From Candidatus Binataceae bacterium (lineage in GTDB: Bacteria > Desulfobacterota > Binatia > Binatales > Binataceae): a stretch of 64,000 nt of DNA. The notes beneath the pieces are model-generated. The model saw only the letters and a program-made list of their open reading frames with translations, was not told where the DNA came from and made no database searches. This document shows, piece after piece, positions 27,275 through 35,911 of this stretch. Each line of letters begins with the position of its first letter. Position 1 is the stretch's first letter. The translations under genes were made by a program, and so were the position numbers. The stretch is from the NCBI GenBank assembly GCA_035508495.1, contig DATJMX010000073.1, positions 29,778-93,777 of the forward strand. Reading direction: 5' to 3'.

Positions 27275-27799
27275 CTACGGATTTGGCGGCACTTCCAGCG
27301 CGTCGTTGATTTCGATGCGCGTTACGTTCTCGCCTGCTTTCAGGTTCTTCATTACGTAGTGAGCCTTGCGGTCCTGCACGTCGAAGTCCTGCGCGAAGAC
27401 GGGATCGACGGCGTAGTCCTTGTCGCCCTGGTTATCCAGCTTTCTCGCCTCACCAAGACTGTCGATCAGGCTCGCCGTGGCTGCGGGCGAGCGCGGCTCG
27501 TCGGGCACCACGAGCGCGTCATCGATTTTCGATTGCGGCACATCGGCTCCAGCCTGCAGTTGCTTGAGCGCAAAATTCGCGGCCTCTGCCTGCGCGTAGA
27601 AGTCCTCGCGTGATACAGGATCCACGCCCGCAGCGTCAGCCTTGCTGTAGTCCATCTCCTCCGCGGCCTGGAGCTGCGGGATAGCCTGGGACTTTCGATT
27701 TGCCGCGAAACTCTGCGCGCCCTGCTGGCATGCCGACAGCGCAAACATCGCGAGCGATCCCAAAATCACTACTGCGACCTGACTTATTCTCGTCTGCAT
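27275..27799 (-). CDS. Lipoprotein with two tandem copies of a ~45-residue repeat
   Basis: A 174-residue lipoprotein. The signal peptide ends in the lipobox LSAC (Cys24, followed by QQG). The mature part contains a duplicated unit. Residues 57-102 (VDPVSREDF... LKQLQAGADVP... IDDALVVP) and 130-173 (VDPVFAQDF... MKNLKAGENV... INDALEVP) align along their whole length. I do not recognise the family. ATG 27799 was chosen because it places the signal peptide at the N-terminus; open frame continues upstream to 27898 without resemblance. Confidence 0.75.
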   Translation of the reverse strand: MQTRISQVAVVILGSLAMFALSACQQGAQSFAANRKSQAIPQLQAAEEMDYSKADAAGVDPVSREDFYAQAEAANFALKQLQAGADVPQSKIDDALVVPDEPRSPAATASLIDSLGEARKLDNQGDKDYAVDPVFAQDFDVQDRKAHYVMKNLKAGENVTRIEINDALEVPPNP

Positions 27800-27906
27800 T
27801 GAATCAGCCTCACTGAAAAACGACCTTGCCTTGACGTGCCGATACTCCCGCCTACCCGTAACGCGGCGGCTATCGGCGCCACGAAATCGGACAAGCATCC
27901 AGGCTG

Positions 27907-28284
27907 TCAGAGCAGAGGATCGAAGAGCTGCGAGCTCGTATGGCCCAGCTTGAATCGCATGAGCATCCGGCTCAGCGAAACGGGGGCCGCCACGACGCTT
28001 GCGACGAGCGGCCGCGGCGCAGCGCTAACCAGGAGCCGAAGACGGGTGATTAGTTTCGTGCCTGCGGTCGCGATTTCACTAGATTTGCTCGGGCAGGGCT
28101 GCGCCACCGCAACGTAGCGCACCATCGTCCGGCGCAGCATCGCGCTACGGAAATGGTTGGCCTGCTGATGTAACCGACCGGCGGGGAGAGTCGCAAGCAT
28201 CAAGACGCCGATAACGAGGATGCTCGCTTTGAATAGGCGGCCTGGCGTCGCACCGCGTCGATGCGAGAGAGGAGCCACGCCCAT
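27907..28284 (-). CDS. Possible small exported protein (125 aa)
   Basis: An open frame with a basic N-terminus (SHRRGATPGRLFK) and a hydrophobic segment (ASILVIGVLMLATLPAG) that would serve as a signal or anchor. The rest is basic with several short hydrophobic stretches and a single Cys. No ribosome site is clear and no family is recognised. It lies on the same strand upstream of the repeat lipoprotein. Kept as a candidate only. Confidence 0.35.
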   Translation of the reverse strand: MGVAPLSHRRGATPGRLFKASILVIGVLMLATLPAGRLHQQANHFRSAMLRRTMVRYVAVAQPCPSKSSEIATAGTKLITRLRLLVSAAPRPLVASVVAAPVSLSRMLMRFKLGHTSSQLFDPLL

Positions 28285-28424
28285 GAGTATGGCACCGTAA
28301 CATCGCCGTCATCAAGTCGTAATAATTCCGCAATACGGATCAATGGCACCAAAGGGCAGTTTCCCAGCGCGCTGCCGTGCGCTACAAACTCGACAACATT
28401 TCAGTCCGAGGGGATAACTTCCGA

Positions 28425-28991
28425 ATGAAGCTCAGCAAGATCGCCTTTCTGTCGATATTCGTGCTGCTCGCCGGATGCGTGCCGCAACAGCAATACAACC
28501 AGGAAGTGCAGCAGGTTCAGCACCTCCAGTACATGGACTCGACGTACAAGCAGCTCAACCAGAACCTTCAAACGGAGGTGAGCTCCGACCAGGTCGAGAT
28601 CAAGCAGCTCCAGAACAAGCTCAAGGTCACGATGGTCAACGCAATCCTGTTTCCCGAGGGCGGATGGGAGCTCAACGCGCAGGGCAAACAGGAGCTGGGC
28701 AAGATCGTGCCCACGCTGCAGAGCGTCAACGGCAAGCAGATCGTGATCGCGGGCTATACCGACAACCTCGGTATTCTGCCGCCGCTCGCCGAACGCTTCC
28801 CGTCCAACTGGGATCTGTCGGCCGCGCGCGCCGTTTCGGTCGTCCGCTACCTCGAGGCGCAGGGCATCGATCCTAACACCTTGTCGGCGGTCGGATTCGG
28901 CAAGTACCATCCGATTGCCTCCAACGACACGCCAGAGGGTCGCGCCAAGAATCGCCGCATCGATATCAATATCCAGGACGAAACTCCGTAG
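28425..28991 (+). CDS. OmpA-family peptidoglycan-binding lipoprotein
   Basis: A 188-residue envelope protein. A lipoprotein signal ends in LLAGC (Cys18), a coiled-coil-like Gln-rich linker spans about 20-65, and a C-terminal OmpA domain spans about 70-185. Conserved OmpA features are VIAGYTDN, LSAARAVSVVRYL and VGFGKYHPIASNDTPEGRAKNRRIDI, the last containing the peptidoglycan-contacting Asp/Arg positions. ATG 28425 puts the signal peptide first; frame extends upstream to 28377. The exported protein at 29012 follows 20 bases later and is probably in the same operon. Confidence 0.88.
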   Translation: MKLSKIAFLSIFVLLAGCVPQQQYNQEVQQVQHLQYMDSTYKQLNQNLQTEVSSDQVEIKQLQNKLKVTMVNAILFPEGGWELNAQGKQELGKIVPTLQSVNGKQIVIAGYTDNLGILPPLAERFPSNWDLSAARAVSVVRYLEAQGIDPNTLSAVGFGKYHPIASNDTPEGRAKNRRIDINIQDETP

Positions 28992-29011
28992 CGGTCAGCG
29001 GGAGAATCACC

Positions 29012-29776
29012 GTGCGAAAAATACTCGCGATCATGCTCGGTTCGATCCTGATTGCGTCCGGCTACGCGCGGGCGCAGGGCACAGTCCTGCCCCTGCCGGC
29101 GGAGGATCAGCAGGAGATAAACCGGATGCTCGGGGCCGGGGTGGTCGGCCAGGCGCTGCCCAGCCTCACGATCCAGCATTCGTCGCTCTACTTCCCGCTC
29201 CGTGACAAGACGCTGACGTACCAGGTCGCGACCGGCGACAAGGCCGGCCGGGTCGAGCAGCTCGGCGTCGCGAAGGTGCGGCGCCCGGCGGGGAAATCAG
29301 CTTGGCGATTTCAGTTATCGCCGTCGCTCAGCGGATTCATTCGCGAAACCACCGAGGGCGACCTGATCATGCCGGCGGTCGCGGACGCGGGCGAGGGCGT
29401 GGTCGTCGTAACCACGCCGGCCAATCCCTTCGTGCTGAAAGGCATGAAGCCGGGCGAGACCCGCTCGTACTCTCAGCACGTATCGGTCAGCCACTTGGAT
29501 GATCCGTCGGACCAGGAATACTCGGGCAACCTCAACGGCACATATACATACGTCGGGACGTACCAGCTAACGGTTCCCGCCGGCACCTATCAGGCTGTGC
29601 TGCTGCGGACCAAATGCAACGGCAGGGTCGGACCGGCCGAGACTCAGGATTCCGCCTACTATTTCTTTGCGCCGAACGTTGGCGTGGTCGCGATGATCAG
29701 CCAGGAAGATGCGACCGCGTTCTGGCTGATTCATCTCGATTCAAAAACTGGCAAAGTCCTGTCGAATAGTAACTAG
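29012..29776 (+). CDS. Exported protein of unknown family (254 aa)
   Basis: Signal peptide over about residues 1-22 (ILAIMLGSILIASGYARAQ), followed by a beta-rich soluble domain with motifs such as TYTYVGTYQLTVPAGTYQAVLLRTKCNG and NVGVVAMISQ. These resemble the DUF3108-like or LolA/LppX-like beta-sheet proteins in general appearance, but no family can be named. The start is GTG 29012, supported by GCGGGAG upstream; no ATG precedes the signal. It follows the OmpA-type lipoprotein closely and probably acts in the periplasm. Confidence 0.7.
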   Translation: MRKILAIMLGSILIASGYARAQGTVLPLPAEDQQEINRMLGAGVVGQALPSLTIQHSSLYFPLRDKTLTYQVATGDKAGRVEQLGVAKVRRPAGKSAWRFQLSPSLSGFIRETTEGDLIMPAVADAGEGVVVVTTPANPFVLKGMKPGETRSYSQHVSVSHLDDPSDQEYSGNLNGTYTYVGTYQLTVPAGTYQAVLLRTKCNGRVGPAETQDSAYYFFAPNVGVVAMISQEDATAFWLIHLDSKTGKVLSNSN

Positions 29777-30012
29777 CTTGCGCCGGGCTCGATCACTCAG
29801 TTAGCGCCGGCTTTACGGCGAACTAGGTAATATTCCGTCCGCATCTAGCTATTTTCCCTTATTGAGGAAATTCAGAAAAACACCTATCCATCGATTCGTT
29901 CCGGTTTAGTTCTCCTGTTCGAGGAAGATTCTGAAGGTCTGAAATCTTTGCCGAGCATCAGGCCGTGCTGTCGTCCGAAATGAGACAGCCACGGTCAGGA
30001 GGGAGTTGAGCC

Positions 30013-33000
30013 ATGCGGAAGGGGGGATCGCAGGGCGAACGAGCGGGTTGGAGGATTGTCTCTTTAGTATCAGCGGCTTCTGCGATTCTACTCGGAGCCA
30101 TTGTACTAGCTACCCGAGATCAAGGAGGCGCCCATCCGGAGCCCTCCGCTCGAGGACGGGCGCTGGCGAATTACTCGACGATGCCGCTGTTCTTCGAGCG
30201 CAACGTCGGTCAGAGCGATGCGAGCGTTCGTTACCTTGCTCACACCAGCCGCTACTCATTGTTTCTCAGTGACGATTCCACCGTCGTCACTCTGGTCGGC
30301 GGCTCGATTCGTAAGAATTCGCCGGCTGTAAAGAAAACCGCCAGGCCCAGCGGACTGGTGGAATCCGCGGTGCGAATCCGGCTCGTGGGCGCCAATCCGC
30401 ATCCGTCGTTCGAGGCGCTCGAGCCGCTCCCGGGCCGGATCAACTATCTCGTCGGCAATGATGCTTCCAATTACCGGCGCGACGTTCCGATCTTCGCGCG
30501 CGTCAAAATGAAGGACGTTTATCCTGGGATCGACCTGGTCTATTACGGAACGCCGAAGTCGTTCGAGTACGATCTAGTCGCCGCGCCGGGCGCTGACACC
30601 TCGAAATTGAAGTTCGCTGTTGAAGGGCCAGCCCAGACCAGCGTCGATTCGAAAGGAAACCTGGTCATTGCGACCAGGGCCGGTGCGATCGTCTGGCAGA
30701 AGCCGCGCATCTATCAGCAGGACGCGAGCGGCGGCGAAACTCCCGTCAGCGGCACTTTTGCGCTCGCGAAGGACGGTACGATCGACGCGGGCGTTCCGCG
30801 CCGCGACGTTTCCTTCGACCTCGCAAGCTACGATCGCGCGCGGACGTTGGTAATCGATCCGAGCGTACAGATCATCTACTCGACCTACCTGGGCGGCTCG
30901 GGATCGAGCATTGGACCGATCAATCTCGAGCAGTTCTACGGGATTGCGGGCGGCAATTTGCAATTGGACTTCGCCGATATGGGAGCGGACGTAGCGCTCG
31001 ATTCGAGCAATGACGCTTACGTCACCGGCGTCGCCTACTCCAACGACTTTCCAACCAAAAGCGCCTTTCAGGCAACGCTCAACGGCGCCAACAGCCCGCC
31101 AGATCAGAATCCCAACGCCTTCGTCTCGAAGTTCGACTATAGCCAATCGGGCGCCGCATCGCTGATTTACTCAACCTATATCGGAGGCAGCGGCGATACG
31201 GTCGTTGACGATGCCGGCAGCGGCAATGGCGACCTGGCTTTCGGGATCGCAGCGGATGCGAGCGGCCAGGCCTACATCGTTGGACAGACCTATTCGGCTA
31301 ACTTTCCGTCAACCAATACTTGCGGCGCCTTCGGGCAAACCAATCCGCAAGGCGGAACGAGCACCAATGTCGGATTCGTCGCGAAACTCGCAGCAAACGG
31401 CGGATCGCTTGTTTACTCCTGCTACATCAACGGATCCAATAACGCCACTGAGTCGCGCGTCGCGCTGTTTCCGGTCGGATGCGGCACAACGACTTGCAAG
31501 GCATACGTTTCCGGTTCGACCCAAAGCGACTCGACGACCGGCTTCCCTGTTAGCGCCGGAGCTTTTCAGTCGACCCTCGCGGCCGCCAACGGTGAGAGCA
31601 ACGCGACTTTTATCGTAATCGACGGGGATGGCACGCTCGGTTATGCGACGCTCTACGGCGGCGCGGGTAACGGAACGAACGCAGATACCGGACTTGCCGT
31701 CGCGGTCGATCCGACGAGCGGTAACGGCTTCATAACGGGCGCGACTTTTTCGAACAACCTTACGGTCCCGGGCGCGCAGGTCGCGACCTATGGAGGCACG
31801 GCCAACTCCACGAGTAACGCTTTCGTCGCTGAATTCAATCCAGCATTAAGCGGCAGTGCGTCGCTGGTTTATGCAACTTACCTCGGTGGCAGCGGAGCAG
31901 TCGCCACTATCACAGACGTGGTAACCATTGCTCAAGGCGATGCCGGCACTGCGATCACGATCGACAGTAACCACGACGTTTGGGTAACAGGCTTCACTGC
32001 ATCGACGAATTTTCAGGTGCCGGGTTCGACCATCCCCTCATTCCAAACAAGTAATCAAGCCAACGTCGTTTCGGGGTCGCCAGGAACCGCGCTCTTCATC
32101 ACCCAACTCGATCCCACGACGAGCGGCTCCGAAGGTATCCTCTACTCCACTTATTTCGGCGGCAACGGTACCAACGTTGGTCTGGATGGTAGTGGCTCGA
32201 TTGGCTTCGGCGATGTCGGCACTGGAATCGCGGTCTCGGGCGGCAAGGTATACGTAACCGGTCTCACGACTTCAGGAGCGACTGCAAACTCATTTCCAAC
32301 CAGCGCGAACGCCTGCATGACCACGAACTCCAGCAGCGGCTTCACGTTCGCCAATTTCGCCACGGTTCCGCTCACGTCGTTCGTCGCCGAGCTCGATCCG
32401 GCGCAAACGATCGCGGCAAATCAGCTCGTCTTCTCCACGTTGCTCGGCGGCAGCGGATTGGCCGATGGCACTGGCGGGCTTGCACTTGATTCCAACGGCA
32501 ATATCGTCGTCGCGGGTCTGACGTACTCTTTGGACTTCCCTGTGACGCCTAATGCGTTCCAACTTTCGAATGCTGCATCCGGTTCGGACCAAAGCCAGGC
32601 GTTTCTGTCCGTTCTGAATCCTGCGGGCACAGTCTGCCCCACTCCATTCCCAACTCCCACACCATCTGCGACGCCCTCGGCATCGCCATCACCTACTCCA
32701 ACCGGCACGGCCACGGCCACGGCGACTTCGACCACCGTTACAACGCCGACGGCGACCTCGACGACGACGCCGACAACCACGCCGACCCCTGTCGGCAACG
32801 TCCAGGTTATCGAGCCGGGCAGCGGCAGCGGCGGTCCGGGTGCGACAGTCGGGGCCGGTAGCTTCGGCTACACGCCATCCGACACCAACGCGCAGACGCT
32901 TACGTCGGTCAGCGTATCGATCAGCAATCCCAATGTGTTCAGCTCTCTGGTGCTGACGGCCTCGCTCAACGGCGCACCGGCAGGAAGCTCCACTGTGAAT

Positions 33001-33459
33001 GCGCCGAATATCGTCGATACGACGGTGTTCACATTCTCACCCGCGATCAGCATACCGTCAGGCGGTTCACAAGTAGTCACTTTCACGCTGAGCGGAGTGC
33101 TATCCGGCGGTGCGAGCGCGCGTCTCGATTTCGATCGCGGCCGCATCAAGCTGGCGGGTGTAGTCGCCGGCGGATCGCGTGGATTCGGTGAGCACGCCGG
33201 TCTGATATTCGCACTCGGCATGCTCGGCCTTGTAATTGCGCCGATGCGCAAGCGGCAGAGGGGGAGAGTCGCGATCGCGGCGTTTGCGATCGTCGCGATG
33301 GCTGCGGCGTTCGCCGGATGCGGCGGCTCATCGGGCGGGCCGCCGCCCGTGACGACCACGTCGGCGCAGCAGATCGTGGCGCTCGACATTACGGAAGATG
33401 GTAATCCCGTGCCGGTTGTGGGCTTGCCCGCCGATCTCGGCACCGTCACGAGACATTGA
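30013..33459 (+). CDS. SBBP beta-propeller repeat protein with Thr/Pro linker and tandem C-terminal membrane/lipobox-like segments
   Basis: A large exported protein of 1148 residues. Residues about 17-35 are a signal or anchor. The N-terminal region (MPLFFERNVGQSDASVRYLAH, YPGIDLVYYG) is the block usually found before SBBP repeats. Repeats with cores like STYLGGSG, DSSNDAYVTGVAYSNDFP and FVAELDP run to about residue 870. A Thr/Pro/Ser-rich linker (about 876-929), a beta domain (about 930-1055), a hydrophobic helix with MRKRQRG after it (about 1063-1083), then AAAFAGCGGSSGG (about 1098-1110) complete it. ATG 30013 follows AGGAGGGAG. A strong terminator follows. Probably cell-surface; partner unknown. 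Confidence 0.88.
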   Translation: MRKGGSQGERAGWRIVSLVSAASAILLGAIVLATRDQGGAHPEPSARGRALANYSTMPLFFERNVGQSDASVRYLAHTSRYSLFLSDDSTVVTLVGGSIRKNSPAVKKTARPSGLVESAVRIRLVGANPHPSFEALEPLPGRINYLVGNDASNYRRDVPIFARVKMKDVYPGIDLVYYGTPKSFEYDLVAAPGADTSKLKFAVEGPAQTSVDSKGNLVIATRAGAIVWQKPRIYQQDASGGETPVSGTFALAKDGTIDAGVPRRDVSFDLASYDRARTLVIDPSVQIIYSTYLGGSGSSIGPINLEQFYGIAGGNLQLDFADMGADVALDSSNDAYVTGVAYSNDFPTKSAFQATLNGANSPPDQNPNAFVSKFDYSQSGAASLIYSTYIGGSGDTVVDDAGSGNGDLAFGIAADASGQAYIVGQTYSANFPSTNTCGAFGQTNPQGGTSTNVGFVAKLAANGGSLVYSCYINGSNNATESRVALFPVGCGTTTCKAYVSGSTQSDSTTGFPVSAGAFQSTLAAANGESNATFIVIDGDGTLGYATLYGGAGNGTNADTGLAVAVDPTSGNGFITGATFSNNLTVPGAQVATYGGTANSTSNAFVAEFNPALSGSASLVYATYLGGSGAVATITDVVTIAQGDAGTAITIDSNHDVWVTGFTASTNFQVPGSTIPSFQTSNQANVVSGSPGTALFITQLDPTTSGSEGILYSTYFGGNGTNVGLDGSGSIGFGDVGTGIAVSGGKVYVTGLTTSGATANSFPTSANACMTTNSSSGFTFANFATVPLTSFVAELDPAQTIAANQLVFSTLLGGSGLADGTGGLALDSNGNIVVAGLTYSLDFPVTPNAFQLSNAASGSDQSQAFLSVLNPAGTVCPTPFPTPTPSATPSASPSPTPTGTATATATSTTVTTPTATSTTTPTTTPTPVGNVQVIEPGSGSGGPGATVGAGSFGYTPSDTNAQTLTSVSVSISNPNVFSSLVLTASLNGAPAGSSTVNAPNIVDTTVFTFSPAISIPSGGSQVVTFTLSGVLSGGASARLDFDRGRIKLAGVVAGGSRGFGEHAGLIFALGMLGLVIAPMRKRQRGRVAIAAFAIVAMAAAFAGCGGSSGGPPPVTTTSAQQIVALDITEDGNPVPVVGLPADLGTVTRH

Positions 33460-33486
33460 CGAGGACGAGGGCTGGGGGGGATTTGA

Positions 33487-33521
33487 AAAGGGGCCGCATC
33501 GGCATTCGATGCGGCCCCTTT
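33487..33521. terminator. Bidirectional rho-independent terminator
   Basis: A perfect 15-bp stem (AAAGGGGCCGCATCG and its complement) has a five-base loop; A and T runs flank it on the two sides. It sits between the convergent SBBP gene and the sigma-54 activator gene. Confidence 0.85.
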
Positions 33522-33528
33522 GTTGTTC

Positions 33529-35124
33529 CTAGTTCAATACGATGCCGTACTTGGCGATCTTTGCATAGAGCTTCTTGCGGGAAATCTGCAGCCGCTTGGC
33601 GGCGAGCGCCTTGTTGCCAGCAGCGTTCTTGAGCGCGATCGCGATCATTTCGCGCTCGCTATCGGCCAGCGTCGAGACCCCACCATCGCCGGCCTCTGCG
33701 CGCTGCGGAAGGATCGCTCCCACCTCAACTCTCGAGTCGCGAATCACCGACGGCAGGTCCTCGAGCGTGATCAGATCGCCGGTTCCAAAAGTGAATGCGC
33801 CTTCGATCGCATTAGACAGTTCGCGCACGTTGCCGGGCCAGGAATGCTCGCGGAGTGCATCAAGCGCTCCCTTCTCGATCCCGGCGATGGTGCGGCCCAG
33901 GCTGCGATTGAACATTGCGATAAAGTGCTCGACGAGAAGCGGGATGTCCTCGCGGCGCTCGCGCAACGCCGGCGCCGTCATCGTAACCGCCTGCAGCCGG
34001 TAGTACAGATCTTGCCGCAGATGGCCGTGGCTCACGGCTTCGCGAGGGTCGCGATTTGTGGACGCAATGATCCGCACATCGATCGGAAGTTCGCGGGTCG
34101 ATCCGACCGCTCGGATCGCCCGCTCCTGGATTGCGCGCAGCAGCTTGCTCTGCGTCTCCGGGCTCATCTCGGTGATCTCGTCGAGAAAAAGCGTGCCTCC
34201 CTCTGCCGCGCGGAACAACCCCATATACTCCGTCGCCGCGCCGCTGAACGCGCCGCGCTTGTAGCCGAACAGCTCGCTCTCGATCAATTCCTTCGGCAGC
34301 GCGGCGCAATTAAGCGCGACGAATGGGCGATCGGCGCGCGGGCCTGCAGCATGAATCGCGCGAGCGACGAGCTCCTTGCCGGTGCCGCTTTCGCCGACGA
34401 TCAACAGATTACCGCGCGTCGCGGCCGCCGCCTCGATTCGCTGGTAAAGCTTGCGCATGCCTGCGCTTGCGCCGACGATACCGTGGAAGCGGGTGCGCTC
34501 TGCGGCAGGAAGATGGGCGGCTTCGCGCGCAAATGCCGACATTTTCTCGCCGGCGATCGCGGACTGCGAGCGAAAGTACGTCGAGACGAGGAGGATGATC
34601 CGAACGTTGTTGAGCTTGTCGAAGATAGCTATCAGGCGCGGATCCTTGGGAAGCAGATCGACCGTGGCGGTCTTCAGCAAATGAATCGTGGCGATTACTT
34701 CCTCAAGAGGAACGCGATGCTCGGCGAGCACAACGCCGAGGCGGCCCAGTGCGGCCGCATGCTCAATCATGGCGCCCGCGACAAGGGCAGACTGATCGCT
34801 TTCAAGCGCATCGCCGAAAATACGTTTGAACTCGCTCTCTGAGAGTGTGCGGTTGTCGCCAAAGTGGAGCAGGTATTGTTGATACCAATGGTTCGTTACA
34901 TTCTCGCGGTTATCGAGGATGATCTCGCTCAAGCAGCGCACGTCTTCGACATCCTTGCCCGAGACGAGATGACAATGGAGCGCGGGTTGCTCTGAACAAG
35001 CTGAAGGGGCCGCAGGGGCGGGCTCTATCCATTGAGCGCTACCACCGCCGTGGCCGCCGAACCCTAAAGGAGGCATTTCGGTGAATCGAACTGACTCGGC
35101 AGTTTCAATGAAAGCTACGTTCAT
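33529..35124 (-). CDS. Sigma-54 enhancer-binding protein with RsbRD-like N-terminal domain
   Basis: A 531-residue activator. Residues about 60-185 form an all-helical domain (LSEIILDNRENVTNHWYQQY...) resembling the RsbR/RsbD N-terminal or globin-like sensor class; there is no receiver domain. The AAA+ domain has Walker A GESGTGKE (244-251), the sigma-54 contact loop as GAFSGA instead of GAFTGA (291-296), and FLDEITEMS. A Fis-type HTH closes the protein (NKALAAKRLQISRKKLYAKI). Open frame extends to 35259, but ATG 35124 has AGGGGAT correctly spaced and the added 45 residues look random. The neighbouring plus-strand genes encode a response regulator and FtsH, hinting at a stress role. Confidence 0.88.
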   Translation of the reverse strand: MNVAFIETAESVRFTEMPPLGFGGHGGGSAQWIEPAPAAPSACSEQPALHCHLVSGKDVEDVRCLSEIILDNRENVTNHWYQQYLLHFGDNRTLSESEFKRIFGDALESDQSALVAGAMIEHAAALGRLGVVLAEHRVPLEEVIATIHLLKTATVDLLPKDPRLIAIFDKLNNVRIILLVSTYFRSQSAIAGEKMSAFAREAAHLPAAERTRFHGIVGASAGMRKLYQRIEAAAATRGNLLIVGESGTGKELVARAIHAAGPRADRPFVALNCAALPKELIESELFGYKRGAFSGAATEYMGLFRAAEGGTLFLDEITEMSPETQSKLLRAIQERAIRAVGSTRELPIDVRIIASTNRDPREAVSHGHLRQDLYYRLQAVTMTAPALRERREDIPLLVEHFIAMFNRSLGRTIAGIEKGALDALREHSWPGNVRELSNAIEGAFTFGTGDLITLEDLPSVIRDSRVEVGAILPQRAEAGDGGVSTLADSEREMIAIALKNAAGNKALAAKRLQISRKKLYAKIAKYGIVLN

Positions 35125-35530
35125 GGTGACATCCCCTATTTCGGTCGTCGCGCTGTCGGAAGACGGCACGGCGTTCGGCGACATTTCTAACTGGTCTTGT
35201 TTATCCGACGAGCGCATTTGAAAAATCCGATAAATCGCGTTACGCAGGGACCGTGCCATCGGGTTTTGCTATTATTTTCCTTAGCTTCGCGTGGACTTGT
35301 TGGGGCATGGATGTCCCACGTGGGTCGCGGGCTCCCCAAGCAATCTGACGACCCCCGGCGGCACTCTCATTCCAGAATTGATTCTGCTGGGCAACTATCG
35401 CTTGAAAAACAAGAGAGATCGGCGCGATTCGGATCGGCTGGAAAGCATCGCGAACGGTAAAGCTATTGGCACGAATCGTGATTACTTCAGGTCGGCTACG
35501 GCTATCTTGAGTTTAAGTATTGGTGTGATT

Positions 35531-35899
35531 GTGTCGGATAAAATTCTGATTGTAGATGATGAAGTTGAAGTCGCGGATTCCTGTGCTCGAGTTTTGAAGC
35601 GGGCAGGTTTCAATTGCATTCTCGCTCATAACGGACCCGCCGGAATCGCGGCGTTCGATTCGGCGCGTCCCGCCCTGGTGCTTTCCGACATCAACCTTGG
35701 CGTCGGCGACGGATTCGAAATCGCGCGCCATGTCCGCGACACCTCGCCTGCGACGCCCGTCATTCTGATGACGACGCACCACAGCGAAGCTGTATCGCAG
35801 CAAGCCAATCGCGACGGCGCGTCGAGATATTTACGCAAACCGTTTTCTAACTTCGATCTCGTTTCGATGATAAAATCGCTGCTCAGTCCGGTTCGATAG
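35531..35899 (+). CDS. Single-domain response regulator (receiver only)
   Basis: A 122-residue CheY-like receiver with no output domain. The acidic pair is in ILIVDDE (residues 9-10), the phospho-acceptor is Asp53 in LSDINLG, the Thr switch in ILMTTHHS, and the Lys in RYLRKPF. The start is GTG 35531 (GTG 35525 also in frame); upstream frame to 35291 encodes no domain. The ftsH gene begins 12 bases after its stop, so the two are probably cotranscribed. Confidence 0.85.
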   Translation: MSDKILIVDDEVEVADSCARVLKRAGFNCILAHNGPAGIAAFDSARPALVLSDINLGVGDGFEIARHVRDTSPATPVILMTTHHSEAVSQQANRDGASRYLRKPFSNFDLVSMIKSLLSPVR

Positions 35900-35911
35900 A
35901 TCGGATTGTCG

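Noticed and set aside
33520..34842. A 440-codon plus-strand frame opposite the sigma-54 activator
   Set aside because: Shadow frame beginning inside the terminator region.
35125..35259. N-terminal extension of the sigma-54 activator
   Set aside because: No ribosome site before 35259, low-quality sequence, and a good site before 35124.
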